DNA of 41,867 bases from Lachnospiraceae bacterium (GTDB lineage Bacteria; Bacillota; Clostridia; Lachnospirales; Lachnospiraceae), in the NCBI GenBank assembly GCA_017532145.1, contig JAFXJR010000041.1, positions 1 to 41,867 on the forward strand, read 5' to 3'. Shown here one piece after another: positions 18,208 through 26,796 of this stretch. The notes below the pieces were generated by a model. The model was given only the letters and a program-made list of their open reading frames with translations, did not search any database and was not told the origin of the DNA. The translations under genes were made by a program, and so were the position numbers. How positions within the stretch are numbered: the first letter of the stretch is position 1; every line of letters starts with the position of its first letter.

Positions 18208-18800
18208 AGATATTCCTCCAATTTTCTATCAATCTGTTCATAAGCCTGCTGCAGGCTGTCACTATTGTCAATCACTACCTTGCAGGCTGCCCTGTATTCC
18301 TCCTCTGAAAGCTGTTTATCCAGAATATGAGAGATTTTTTCATCACTATACCCCCTGGCAGCCTTTAATCTGGCTCGTCGTACAGCCTCCTTGGCATAGA
18401 TATACCAAAGCTCATCCAACAGCTCTGTATACCCTGCCTCAATCAACAGGGCTGCTTCCACAAACAGAAAGTCCAGTTTGTCTGCTTCCCGCTCTCGGTG
18501 TATTTCTCCTGTTATCCATTCCTTTACTGCGGGATGAATACATTGATTGACCTGCCCCAGCAAAACAGCATCCTGAAAGATTTTTTCTGCCATCCTGCCT
18601 CTGTGGATTTCTCCTTCCTGGTTCAAAATCTCTTTCCCCAGCAATTCCACCAGCTTTTGATAACAACTCTGCCCTGATTGGCAGACCTGATGTGCTACCT
18701 GGTCAGCCAGAATCACTCTACAGTGATATCGGTTTTTTATATAGGTTAAAATTTCCGTTTTTCCGGAGCCTACACCTCCGGTAATCCCTATTGTTCTCAT
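18204..18800 (-). CDS. coaE: Dephospho-CoA kinase
   Basis: This 198-residue enzyme makes the last step of coenzyme A synthesis by phosphorylating dephospho-CoA. The P-loop GGVGSGKT is at residues 8-15, ILADQVAH with its conserved Asp is near residue 36, and the lid and C-terminal region (ARLKAARGYSDEKISHILDKQ) are typical. The length is normal for the family. AGGATAAAGAG precedes the ATG. It lies 32 bases after polA, a pairing common in Gram-positive genomes, and its stop overlaps the start of the FtsA-like gene. Confidence 0.95.
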   Translation of the reverse strand: MRTIGITGGVGSGKTEILTYIKNRYHCRVILADQVAHQVCQSGQSCYQKLVELLGKEILNQEGEIHRGRMAEKIFQDAVLLGQVNQCIHPAVKEWITGEIHREREADKLDFLFVEAALLIEAGYTELLDELWYIYAKEAVRRARLKAARGYSDEKISHILDKQLSEEEYRAACKVVIDNSDSLQQAYEQIDRKLEEYL

Positions 18801-18832
18801 TCTCTTTATCCTAACCTCAGAACTATCACAGT

Positions 18833-21477
18833 CTACTTTGCCTCATACCAGTTTTTTCCAGAATGCATATCAATCTCCAATACTACCTCCAGCTTGGCAG
18901 CCGACTGCATCTCTTCCTCCAAAATCCGTTTTACCGCTTCTTCCTCTTCCCGGGCTGTCTCCACCAATAGTTCATCATGCACCTGCAAAATCAAGCGGGA
19001 ACGTAGTCCCTCTTCCTTTAACCTTTTCCATACCCGTATCATGGCAATCTTAATAATATCTGCAGCAGTTCCCTGAATTGGTGAGTTCATCGCTACCCTC
19101 TCCCCAAAGGAACGCTGCATAAAATTGGAAGAAGACAGCTCGGGAATCGGTCTTCTCCGCCCAAACATGGTGGTCACAAATCCCTCTTGCATCCTTTCTC
19201 CACCAGCTCATCCAGAAAACGTTTTACTCCCGGATAGGTGGAAAAATACTGTTCAATATATTCTGATGCTTCCTTTCTGGAAATACTTAAATCCTGACTT
19301 AACCCAAAGGAGCTAATCCCATAAACAATCCCAAAATTAACCGCCTTTGCATTCCTTCTATGCAAATCAGTTACTTCTTCAAAAGGCGTATGGAACACCT
19401 TGGATGCCGTAATCCGATGGATATCCTCCTCCATTCGATACGCCTCAATCAACTGCTGATCTCCCGACATATGTGCCAACACACGAAGTTCAATCTGGGA
19501 ATAATCCGCATCAATAAACAGAAATCCTTCTTTTGGTACAAATACCTTCCTTATCAGTCTGCCCAGCTCCATTCTCATGGGAATATTCTGTAGATTAGGC
19601 TCTGTAGAGCTAATTCTTCCGGTTGCAGTAATCGTCTGATTAAAGCTGCTGTGTATTCGGCTATCGTTTCCAATATAAGCAGCTAACCCCTCTGCATAAG
19701 TAGATTTTAGCTTGGTATAACCCCTGTATTCTAAAATATCTGCCACAATAGGATGCTCTGGTGCCAGCTTCTCCAGCACCTCTGCTGCTGTAGAGTATCC
19801 TGTCTTTGTCTTTTTTCCACCAGGTAGCTTCATCTGCCCAAACAGAATTTCTCCCAGCTGCTTAGGAGAGTTTATATTAAAACTACTGCCCGCCTGAGCA
19901 TGAATATTTCTTTCCAACTCCTTAATTCGGCTATCCAACGCCTCCCCATAGGCTTTCAGTTCCTCTCTCCTTACCTGAATTCCTTCCTGCTCCATATGGT
20001 AAAGGACACAGGACAAGGGCATCTCTATCTCCCTCATCAGCTTTTCCATTCCGGTTTCTGCCAGTTTCTTTTCCAAAATCGGTGCTACCATCCAGGATAT
20101 ATAAGCCAGCGAACAGGCATATTTTAACAATTCTTCTCTCTTTTCTTCTGCCGCCTGTACAAAAGAAGCTTTTCCAAACAGCTGTACTCTGCCCGGAATC
20201 ATTAGCCCTAGATATTCAGCAGCAATATCAGAAGGCTCATAATCATTTTTTAAAGGATTCAACAGATAGGCAGCAATCAGGATATCAAAAAGATTTTCTG
20301 TTCTATCCGTTTGCAGATATCTATACTTCCTTTTCATGTCAAAGGCTACCAAATCGAGTATTTTAACCGCCTCTGCCAGCTTTCCAATCAAAACTTCCTT
20401 CTCCATTCCCTGACAGGGTCTGATAAAATATAATTCCTTTTCTCCCAACCCCAGAGCAATGCCTACAAAGTCCTCATCCCTTGCAGAATCTTCCAAAATC
20501 TCAAAGGAAACTCTGCTGCCTTTCTCCATAGCCTGCAGCCTGTCAAACACCTGCTGTGCCTGTTCCACTTGAATAATCTCCTGAAACTTTCCTTCCCATT
20601 CACTGTCTGAAGTTTGTTCAAAACGACTGAGCATATTTTTAAATCCCAACCGCTGAAACAACCCATAGGCCTCCTGTGTATAAAAGTTTCCAAGTCTTGC
20701 CTCCTCTGGCATAAAATCAATATCTCCATCCACATTAATAGTGGCCAGCACCTTACTTAAGTCAGCCAGTTCCCTGTTGGCAATCAAAGACTCTCTGACC
20801 GATTTTTTCGTTACTTCCTCCACACGGGCATAAATCTCCTCCAGAGAGCCAAACTGCTGCATCAGTCCGGCTGCTGTCTTTTCTCCGATTTTAGGCACAC
20901 CGGGGATATTATCCGCTGTATCTCCCATCAGAGCCTTTAAATCAATAAACTGTAACGGTGTCACCTGGTACTTTTCCAGCACATCCTTTTCATAATAATC
21001 CTCAATTTCTGTTTTGCCGCCCTTAGTTTTAGGAATCCGTATCTTAATCTTTTGAGAAGCTACTTGGAGTAAATCCCTATCCCCGGAGATTAACGCTACA
21101 TCCAGACCTTCCTTCTCTGCCCTCTTTGCCAGAGTTCCCAGAATATCATCAGCTTCCAATCCGGGTTTTTCCATAATTTTTATTCCCATAGCCTGCAGCA
21201 GTTCCTTTAAAACAGGAACCTGTTCATGCAGTTCCCGGGGCATGGGCTTTCTGGTCGCCTTATATGCCTGATAAAGCTTATGACGAAAGGTAGGGGCTTT
21301 CACATCAAAAGCCACAACCAGGTACTCAGGAGTCTCTTCCTCCAGAATCTTAAACATAATATTTAAAAATCCATAGATAGCATTGGTATGTAATCCTTCT
21401 GCATTACTTAAATCGGGAACTCCATAAAAGGCACGGTTTAGTATGCTGTGTCCATCAATTAAAACTATCTTTTCCAT
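18833..21477 (-). pseudogene. polA: DNA polymerase I, interrupted by an apparent one-base frameshift
   Basis: The first frame (21477 to 19174, 767 residues) holds the 5'-3' exonuclease (VLIDGHSILNRAFYG, LEADDILGTLA, LISGDRDLLQVA), a degenerate 3'-5' exonuclease region, polymerase motif A (DADYSQIELRV from residue 656) and motif B (RRNAKAVNFGIVYG from residue 707). It then ends with the aberrant tail GCKRDL and a stop. The next frame (19192 to 18833) continues exactly as PolA: QEGFVTTMFGRRRPIPEL, SPIQGTAADIIK, and motif C LQVHDELLVE. Aligned to Bacillus PolA from memory, one residue is expected between Lys (AAA, 19195-19197) and Met (ATG, 19190-19192), but only two bases are present. A single base is therefore missing near 19193. 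As written, the product lacks catalytic Asp of motif C and would have no polymerase activity. A sequencing or assembly error is quite possible. Confidence 0.85.
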
Positions 21478-21587
21478 CTTTCTTTTTTATCTTCCTATCC
21501 TTATTTTTCTTATCATCAATCATTACGGTATATCGCAACAACTCTCTATTCTATGTCAAAGCAGATATTTGCAATCTTTACCATCCA

Positions 21588-21908
21588 TCACATCATCATC
21601 CATACCGCAATCGACACAATCAAAATAATCGCCAGTACCTCTATCCCATAAATAAAATAATGGAAGATACGACGTATTCTCATTTTTCTTCTGGCATCCT
21701 CCAGTATTTTGTCCAACTCATGCTGCAGGTCAAAGGTACTGCCAGTCTCTAACCTTGCCATACCCTCCAGCACTAAAAACTGGATACATAGTTCTTCCTT
21801 ACAGTCTTCACATCTGAAGATATGCTCCATAAATTTACGCAGCTCTCTGTGATCCAATTTATTTTCCAGAAAATCCGGTATCATTTTATTTACTTCTTTG
21901 CAATCCAT
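21588..21908 (-). CDS. Small membrane protein with zinc-finger (anti-sigma-like) domain
   Basis: The 106-residue protein begins MDCKEVNKMIPDFLENKL, like the zf-HC2 anti-sigma-factor zinc finger. His-x3-Cys-x2-Cys follows at residues 29-36 (HIFRCEDC). One membrane helix lies at about 82-104 and there is almost nothing beyond it. Anti-sigma factors usually have a longer extracytoplasmic part, and no sigma factor gene is adjacent, so the role is open. AGGAG lies five bases before the ATG at 21908; an in-frame GTG at 21911 would be too close to it. It is the first gene of the run leading into polA. Confidence 0.75.
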   Translation of the reverse strand: MDCKEVNKMIPDFLENKLDHRELRKFMEHIFRCEDCKEELCIQFLVLEGMARLETGSTFDLQHELDKILEDARRKMRIRRIFHYFIYGIEVLAIILIVSIAVWMMM

Positions 21909-22020
21909 CACAGCTCCTATCTTTCTCCATCACTACTGTACTGCCTGGATCGAAAGGAGACAGCACATTAGTACTATACACTAAAACCAGAGTTTTTAAA
22001 AGTCTCCATTCTAAATTCGT

Positions 22021-22066
22021 AAAAAAAGAATGTCTGCCACAGACATCTTTCTGTACCAGACACTCT
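22021..22066 (-). terminator. Intrinsic terminator of nagA
   Basis: On the minus strand AGAGTGTCTG (22057-22066) pairs with CAGACATTCT (22027-22036), ten base pairs with one wobble. It is followed directly by seven T residues (22021-22027). It lies 16 bases after the nagA stop and closes the nagBA unit. Confidence 0.85.
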
Positions 22067-22081
22067 TTTGTATTTATTTTG

Positions 22082-23215
22082 TTATCTTTTATTTCCCCGT
22101 AAAATTACCTGTTCCAATGCAAGGTCTTCCTTTTTTAACAGAACTACATTGGCAATTTTACCTGGAGCAATGCTTCCATAGTTGTCATAGATACCTACAC
22201 ATTTTGCAGGATTCACTGCTGCCGCCTTCACTGCACTTTCTAAGGGAATCTGCATATTCTGTACTGCATTTCTCATACAGTCCATTAAATTGGTAGCAGA
22301 GCCTGCAATCGTACCATTAGCCAGAGTAGCCCGGTTGCCAACCACCTTTACTGCCTGTCCACCCAGACTGTAGTCTCCATCTTCCAGGCCAGTAGCCATC
22401 ATACTGTCACTAATCAGAATTACCTTATCGTCTCCAAACAACTTAAAGGTAGAACGAACTACAGCAGGATGAATATGCACTCCGTCACAGATTAACTCCA
22501 CCTCTGCCCCTGCATCAGCAGCAGCTCCAATAGGACCTGGTGATCTATGGGTAAAGGGATGCATGGCATTGTACAGATGGGTTACATGGCTGGCACCCTT
22601 TTCAAAGGCTTCCATTGCCGTATCATAATCGGCTGCTGTATGGGCAATAGACATAACTGCTTCCGCCTTCCTTTGCTCAATAAACTCCATAGCCCCCTCT
22701 GTCTCAGGTGCAATCGCTACCAGCTTAATCATCCCTCCACAAGCTGCATTCAGCCTGTCAAACATTCCGGTATGGGGTGTAATAATAAAAGCTCCATTCT
22801 GTGCACCCTTTTTACTCTCTGCTACAAAGGGACCTTCCATATTAATACCACATAGATCTGCTGCCTTTTCTCTACTCCCTGCCTGCACATATGCTCCAGC
22901 TGTTTCACAGATACCCTTTAATGTTTCCTCCGGCAGCGTCATTGTTGCCGGTACAATAGAAGTTACACCAATAGAAGCCTCATACTCAGCTATAGTAGTA
23001 ATGGCTTCCTGAGTTCCATCACAAAAATCATAGCCCATACATCCATGGAAATGAATGTCTGTCAGTCCCGGAATGGCAAAACAGCCGGTCGCATCCACTA
23101 CTTCACTGGCATCTGCTTCTGCCTCTGTTTTTACAAAACGTCCATCCTGAATATAAATATCCTGATTGGCAAACACGCCTTCCTCAGTAAAAACACTTGC
23201 ATTTTTAATTATCAT
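22082..23215 (-). CDS. nagA: N-acetylglucosamine-6-phosphate deacetylase
   Basis: This 377-residue amidohydrolase removes acetate from GlcNAc-6-phosphate to give glucosamine-6-phosphate. The metal site HFHG (His55, His57) follows IPGLTDI. Other conserved stretches are GINMEGPFV with the metal-bridging Glu, SIAHTAADYD, SHVTHLYNAMHPFTHRSPGP, and LISDSMMATGLEDGDY with the catalytic Asp. The length is typical. A GGAG/AGGA ribosome site precedes the ATG. It lies 45 bases downstream of nagB and is cotranscribed with it. Its product is the substrate of NagB. Confidence 0.96.
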   Translation of the reverse strand: MIIKNASVFTEEGVFANQDIYIQDGRFVKTEAEADASEVVDATGCFAIPGLTDIHFHGCMGYDFCDGTQEAITTIAEYEASIGVTSIVPATMTLPEETLKGICETAGAYVQAGSREKAADLCGINMEGPFVAESKKGAQNGAFIITPHTGMFDRLNAACGGMIKLVAIAPETEGAMEFIEQRKAEAVMSIAHTAADYDTAMEAFEKGASHVTHLYNAMHPFTHRSPGPIGAAADAGAEVELICDGVHIHPAVVRSTFKLFGDDKVILISDSMMATGLEDGDYSLGGQAVKVVGNRATLANGTIAGSATNLMDCMRNAVQNMQIPLESAVKAAAVNPAKCVGIYDNYGSIAPGKIANVVLLKKEDLALEQVILRGNKR

Positions 23216-23260
23216 GTTTATTCCTGCTCCTTTCCAAGTCTAAGCTCTACAGACTGGCAA

Positions 23261-23989
23261 CTATTTTACCAGCGACAGTGCTGCCTCATCAGCCACTACA
23301 GTCACATTAGGATGAAGCTGCAGTACGGAAGCCTGTACCTGAGGGGTAATAGGACCAAAGAAAGCATCCCTTACGATAGCCGCCTTGTCTTCACCACTTA
23401 CTACTACCAGTACCTTTTTCGCCAGCATAATGGTCTTAATTCCCATAGTATATGCCTGCTTGGGAACATCGTCATAGGAAGCGAAAAATCTTTTGTTTGC
23501 CTCAATGGTAGAAGGAGTCAAATCCACACAGTGAGTTTCCGGAATAAACTCATCTGAAGGCTCATTAAAGCCAATGTGACCATTATGACCCAATCCCAGT
23601 AACTGTAAATCGATGCCACCTACAGAAGCAATTACCTTATTGTAATCGGAACATGCCTTATCACTGTCCGGCTCTGTGCCATCCGGCAGATGAGTATTAG
23701 CTTTGTCTATGTTCACCTTACTGAACAGATTATCATTCATAAAATAATAATAACTCTGATCATTATCCTTTGTCAGCCCTTTATATTCGTCCAGATTTAC
23801 AGAAGTAACCTTTGAAAAATCCAAATCTCCCTTATTGTACCACTCTACCAACTGCTCATAGGTGCCAATCGGTGTGGAACCTGTTGCCAGCCCCAACACA
23901 CAATTCGGTTTCATAATTACCTGTGCCGAAATAATATTGGCCGCTTTTCTGCTCATGTCCTTGTAATCTTTTGCTCTGATTATCTCCAT
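23261..23989 (-). CDS. nagB: Glucosamine-6-phosphate deaminase
   Basis: This 242-residue enzyme converts glucosamine-6-phosphate to fructose-6-phosphate and ammonia. Signature stretches are LGLATGSTPIGTYEQL, VTSVNLDEYKGL with the catalytic Asp, LLGLGHNGHIGFNEP with the ring-opening His, and TMGIKTIMLAKKV. An upstream in-frame start at 24016 exists, but the ATG at 23989 has GGAG five bases before it and gives the standard family start MEIIRAKDY. It is the first gene of nagBA, preceded by a 250-base gap with an operator candidate. Confidence 0.96.
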   Translation of the reverse strand: MEIIRAKDYKDMSRKAANIISAQVIMKPNCVLGLATGSTPIGTYEQLVEWYNKGDLDFSKVTSVNLDEYKGLTKDNDQSYYYFMNDNLFSKVNIDKANTHLPDGTEPDSDKACSDYNKVIASVGGIDLQLLGLGHNGHIGFNEPSDEFIPETHCVDLTPSTIEANKRFFASYDDVPKQAYTMGIKTIMLAKKVLVVVSGEDKAAIVRDAFFGPITPQVQASVLQLHPNVTVVADEAALSLVK

Positions 23990-24076
23990 TTTTACTCCTA
24001 TCTGCGTGCTGCCCACGCTTATGCCCCTGTTTGGATATGCTTATTTATCCAACGGTTCGTCCTCCGGACGTTGCTT

Positions 24077-24090
24077 ATAGTATATACCAT
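24077..24090 (-). promoter_or_regulatory. Palindromic operator candidate upstream of nagBA
   Basis: On the minus strand ATGGTATATACTAT is a near-perfect palindrome (12 of 14 positions) and includes TATACT, a plausible -10 box. It lies about 90 bases before the nagB start. GntR/HutC-family NagR (YvoA) regulators bind TGGT-AT-rich palindromes in front of nag genes in Bacillus, so a NagR-type site is a reasonable reading. No nagR gene is in the window. The rest of the 24017-24203 gap shows only a small CGTCC/GGACG hairpin. Confidence 0.4.
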
Positions 24091-24203
24091 ATTCATCCAG
24101 AATCCTATCTTATTTTACATATTTTTTTGAATTTAGTGGAATAATAGATTACTGTTCACGACTTCCCTGTGTTTAGTAACAACCTCAATAATGAATAATA
24201 AAT

Positions 24204-24230
24204 ATCGGAAGCCCTTTACGGACTTCCGAT
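24204..24230 (-). terminator. Intrinsic terminator after nagE
   Basis: ATCGGAAG (24204-24211) and CTTCCGAT (24223-24230) form an eight-base-pair stem, extended by CCC/GGA-type pairs. On the minus strand a T-rich stretch follows (TATTTATTATT). It lies 50 bases after the nagE stop and separates the PTS unit from nagBA. Confidence 0.75.
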
Positions 24231-24279
24231 AGCCAGGATTAGCAGTTCAGTCCTTAGACTGTATCTACTCTATAGATAT

Positions 24280-25737
24280 CTATAGCATCTTCTTCATTTC
24301 ATCAGCAACAAACTGTACCTTTGTTCCTACAATAACCTGTACAGATGTCTTGCTGGGTCTCATTACACCTGCAACTCCTGCAGATTTAATCTTCTTCTCA
24401 TCAATCTTGGTATAATCTTTGATTTCAAGACGAAGTCTTGTGATGCAGTTGTCAAGAGATTTTACGTTTTCTTTTCCGCCAAGACCTTCCAGAACGATCT
24501 TTGCAACTTCTGTGAAGTTGTTGTTAGAAAGAACTACTTTCTTCTCAGCTTCCAAATCATCATCTTCTCTACCAGGTGTCTTCAGATCCATCTTTATAAT
24601 CAGAGTACGGAACAGGAAGTAGTAAACAACTGCTACTACTAAACCAATCGGAATAATCATCCATGTATTCAGTGCTGCAGGTAATTTTGCACAAAGAACC
24701 CAGTCGATAAAACCACCACTGAAGGTAAAGCCTGCTCTTACCGGAAGTAATGCACATACTGCACAAACTACACCAGTAATTAAGGCATGAACAACATACA
24801 GCACAGGTGAAAGGAACATAAATGCAAACTCAAAAGGCTCTGTAACACCAGTCAGGAAAGAACACAGAGCAGATGCACCAAGCAGACCAGCTGCAATTTT
24901 TTTCTTATTAGACTTTGCGGTATGATACATCGCCAATGCTGCACCAGGGATACCAAACATCATCACAGGGAAGAATCCTGTCATATACTGTCCTGTCTCA
25001 CCTACTACTGCAGCGGCTGTATCGTATCCACCCATTCCCCAGAACTTATAAAGATCAGCGATACCAATAGCATCAAACCAGAATACAGAGTTAAGTGCAT
25101 GATGCAGACCAACAGGAATCAATAATCTATTAAAGAATCCGTAAACACCTACACCAATTGCTCCTGTGCTTGATACTGCTGTACCAAATGCAACCAGACC
25201 ACCATATACGATAGGCCAAATAAAGAATAATATGATACTTACTGCAACAGTTACTGCTGAAGTAACAATAGCTACGCTTCTCTTACCACTAAAGAAAGAT
25301 AAAGCATCTGGTAGTTTAGTACTCTTAAATTTATTATAACAAGCACTACCAATCAAACCTGACAGAATACCAATAAACTGGTTTCCTGCAATTTTTGTAA
25401 AGGCTACATTGACTTCTTCTGCCGGAGAGCCAGTAAACATAGAAACGGCACCGGGTGACAATAAAGTAGTAATCATCAGATAAGATACCATACCTGCCAG
25501 ACCAGCAGTACCATCATTATCGTCTGACATACCAACAGCAACACCAATAACGAACAGGATTGCCATATTATCAATCAATGCAGATCCTGCCTTACAAAGG
25601 AAAGCTGCAAGAACGTTTCCGCTTCCCCAGCCTGCCGGGTCAATCCAATATCCCAGACCCAACATGATACCTGCAACCGGAAGACAGGCAACAGGTAACA
25701 TCAATGATTTACCAAGTTTTTGTAAATATTTCATCAT
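24280..25737 (-). CDS. nagE: PTS N-acetylglucosamine (glucose-family) transporter subunit IIBC
   Basis: This 485-residue EIICB resembles Bacillus NagE closely, including the LQKLGKSLMLPVACLPVAGI opening, the LLIPVGLHHALNSVFWF pore region, GVTEPFEFAFMFLSP, and the linker TPGREDDD. The EIIC part (about 1-370) spans the membrane. The EIIB part has the phosphorylatable cysteine in LDNCITRLRLE (Cys431). It imports and phosphorylates GlcNAc, or possibly glucose. No EIIA domain is fused; EIIA is a separate gene in the same operon. AGGGGG lies nine bases before the ATG at 25737; a TTG six bases earlier is a less likely start. Specificity rests on similarity and on the nagBA neighbours. Confidence 0.9.
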   Translation of the reverse strand: MMKYLQKLGKSLMLPVACLPVAGIMLGLGYWIDPAGWGSGNVLAAFLCKAGSALIDNMAILFVIGVAVGMSDDNDGTAGLAGMVSYLMITTLLSPGAVSMFTGSPAEEVNVAFTKIAGNQFIGILSGLIGSACYNKFKSTKLPDALSFFSGKRSVAIVTSAVTVAVSIILFFIWPIVYGGLVAFGTAVSSTGAIGVGVYGFFNRLLIPVGLHHALNSVFWFDAIGIADLYKFWGMGGYDTAAAVVGETGQYMTGFFPVMMFGIPGAALAMYHTAKSNKKKIAAGLLGASALCSFLTGVTEPFEFAFMFLSPVLYVVHALITGVVCAVCALLPVRAGFTFSGGFIDWVLCAKLPAALNTWMIIPIGLVVAVVYYFLFRTLIIKMDLKTPGREDDDLEAEKKVVLSNNNFTEVAKIVLEGLGGKENVKSLDNCITRLRLEIKDYTKIDEKKIKSAGVAGVMRPSKTSVQVIVGTKVQFVADEMKKML

Positions 25738-25821
25738 AAGCAATTTACCCCCTGATATATTATGTTTTCATGGTTTTTCTATTGTTCTGCCCTGGCCACA
25801 GAACATCTTTCTATAAAATTA

Positions 25822-26079
25822 CTATAGATTATCCTTAAAAAATTTTTCAATGGCTGTAATAGCCTCTGCTTCATCAGGACCCTCAGCTGTACATTTTACT
25901 ACTGTTCCTTTAACTGCACCTGATGTCATTAATGCCATAATCTTCTTTGCATCAACTTTCTTAACACCAGTATCCAGCATAATGGTACTTTGGTACTTTG
26001 CTGCTTCCTTTACCAGCATTCCAGCCGGTCTGGCATGAATACCCAGTTCATCCTTAATGGTATACTCAAATTCCTTCAC
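25822..26079 (-). CDS. HPr phosphocarrier protein lacking the Ser46 regulatory site
   Basis: The 85-residue HPr passes phosphate from enzyme I to EIIA. The active site GIHARPAG with His15 and Arg17 is intact. The regulatory Ser46 of Firmicutes HPr, normally in a KSIMG-like stretch, is replaced by Lys46 in DAKKIMALM. HPr kinase/phosphorylase could therefore not phosphorylate it there, and it should not serve as a CcpA co-repressor. It may be dedicated to this amino-sugar PTS, with a general HPr elsewhere. The start codon is GTG, with AAAGGAG eight bases before it. It lies between EIIA and nagE. Confidence 0.93.
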   Translation of the reverse strand: MKEFEYTIKDELGIHARPAGMLVKEAAKYQSTIMLDTGVKKVDAKKIMALMTSGAVKGTVVKCTAEGPDEAEAITAIEKFFKDNL

Positions 26080-26149
26080 TGTAAACGCTCCTTTCCCATA
26101 AAATCTGTAGTATATAGTAAACTATTTCTTTACTACCAGCACTAAATTA

Positions 26150-26261
26150 GTTACCATACAAAAATCCATGAAAATCACCTATAGCCATGGGATTTTTGCT
26201 GATTATCACTATGTTTTCCTATAGTCAGCACCACAAGTGTGCAGACCCGCAAAATAGTTAC
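26150..26261. repeat. Dispersed intergenic repeat, copy A (structured)
   Basis: This 112-base stretch fills most of the gap between EIIA and HPr. By hand alignment from 26160 on, it matches 30302-30402 at about 79 of 102 positions, with mostly transition differences. It can form two hairpins: AAAAATCC...GGGATTTTT (26160-26200 region) and TGCTGATTAT...ATAGTCAGCA (about 26197-26230). It begins and ends with TAGTTAC (near 26149 and 26255). It is not coding. Confidence 0.65.
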
Positions 26262-26262
26262 A

Positions 26263-26745
26263 TTATTTTTTTATCTCAATCACCGAATCCCCAGGATTGA
26301 CATCCTTACCTGCCATTCCATTCACACTGCCAAAATCTGCAGAATTACAGATAACAATGGGAGTAATTACATCATAACCTGCAGCCTTGATTTTTTCTAA
26401 ATCAGCCACAATCAGCAGATCTCCTTTTTTTACCTTCTGTCCCTCTTCTGCCTTAATCTCAAAGCCATCTCCCTTTAATGCTACGGTATCCAGACCTAAA
26501 TGAACCAAGATTTCTACTCCATCCTCTGTAGTCATTCCCACTGCATGACCGGTAGGAAAGATAGTGGTAATCACTCCGTCAGCAGGAGCATACATACTGC
26601 CCTCTTCAGGCATCACTGCCACACCCTTACCCAATATCTCATCACTAAAGGTGGGGTCATTTACTTCCTGAATGGCCACACATTTTCCCTTCATCGGCGC
26701 TCCGATTTCAATTCCCTTCTTTTTAAATGCATCAAAAAGTCCCAT
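26263..26745 (-). CDS. PTS glucose-type EIIA component
   Basis: The 160-residue protein is a stand-alone EIIA of the glucose (Crr-like) family. It carries PTGHAVGM with His67 and ILVHLGLDTVALKG with the phosphorylated His82. It takes phosphate from HPr and gives it to the EIIB domain of nagE. The ATG at 26745 has GGAGG six bases before it; an upstream ATG would add 17 residues without a good ribosome site. It lies 51 bases after licT and about 180 bases before HPr. Confidence 0.94.
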   Translation of the reverse strand: MGLFDAFKKKGIEIGAPMKGKCVAIQEVNDPTFSDEILGKGVAVMPEEGSMYAPADGVITTIFPTGHAVGMTTEDGVEILVHLGLDTVALKGDGFEIKAEEGQKVKKGDLLIVADLEKIKAAGYDVITPIVICNSADFGSVNGMAGKDVNPGDSVIEIKK

Positions 26746-26796
26746 ATTTTTCCTCCTGTCTTTTCTCTTTACTTTTATATTTGTGATTATTGGCAA

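Noticed and set aside
19360-19593. Plus-strand frames inside polA and similar antisense frames in other genes
   Set aside because: They lie antisense to well-conserved coding motifs, lack ribosome sites and have no recognisable product.
23045-23557. 170-codon plus-strand frame across nagA/nagB
   Set aside because: It covers the conserved 5' end of nagA and 3' end of nagB on the other strand and has no plausible protein features.
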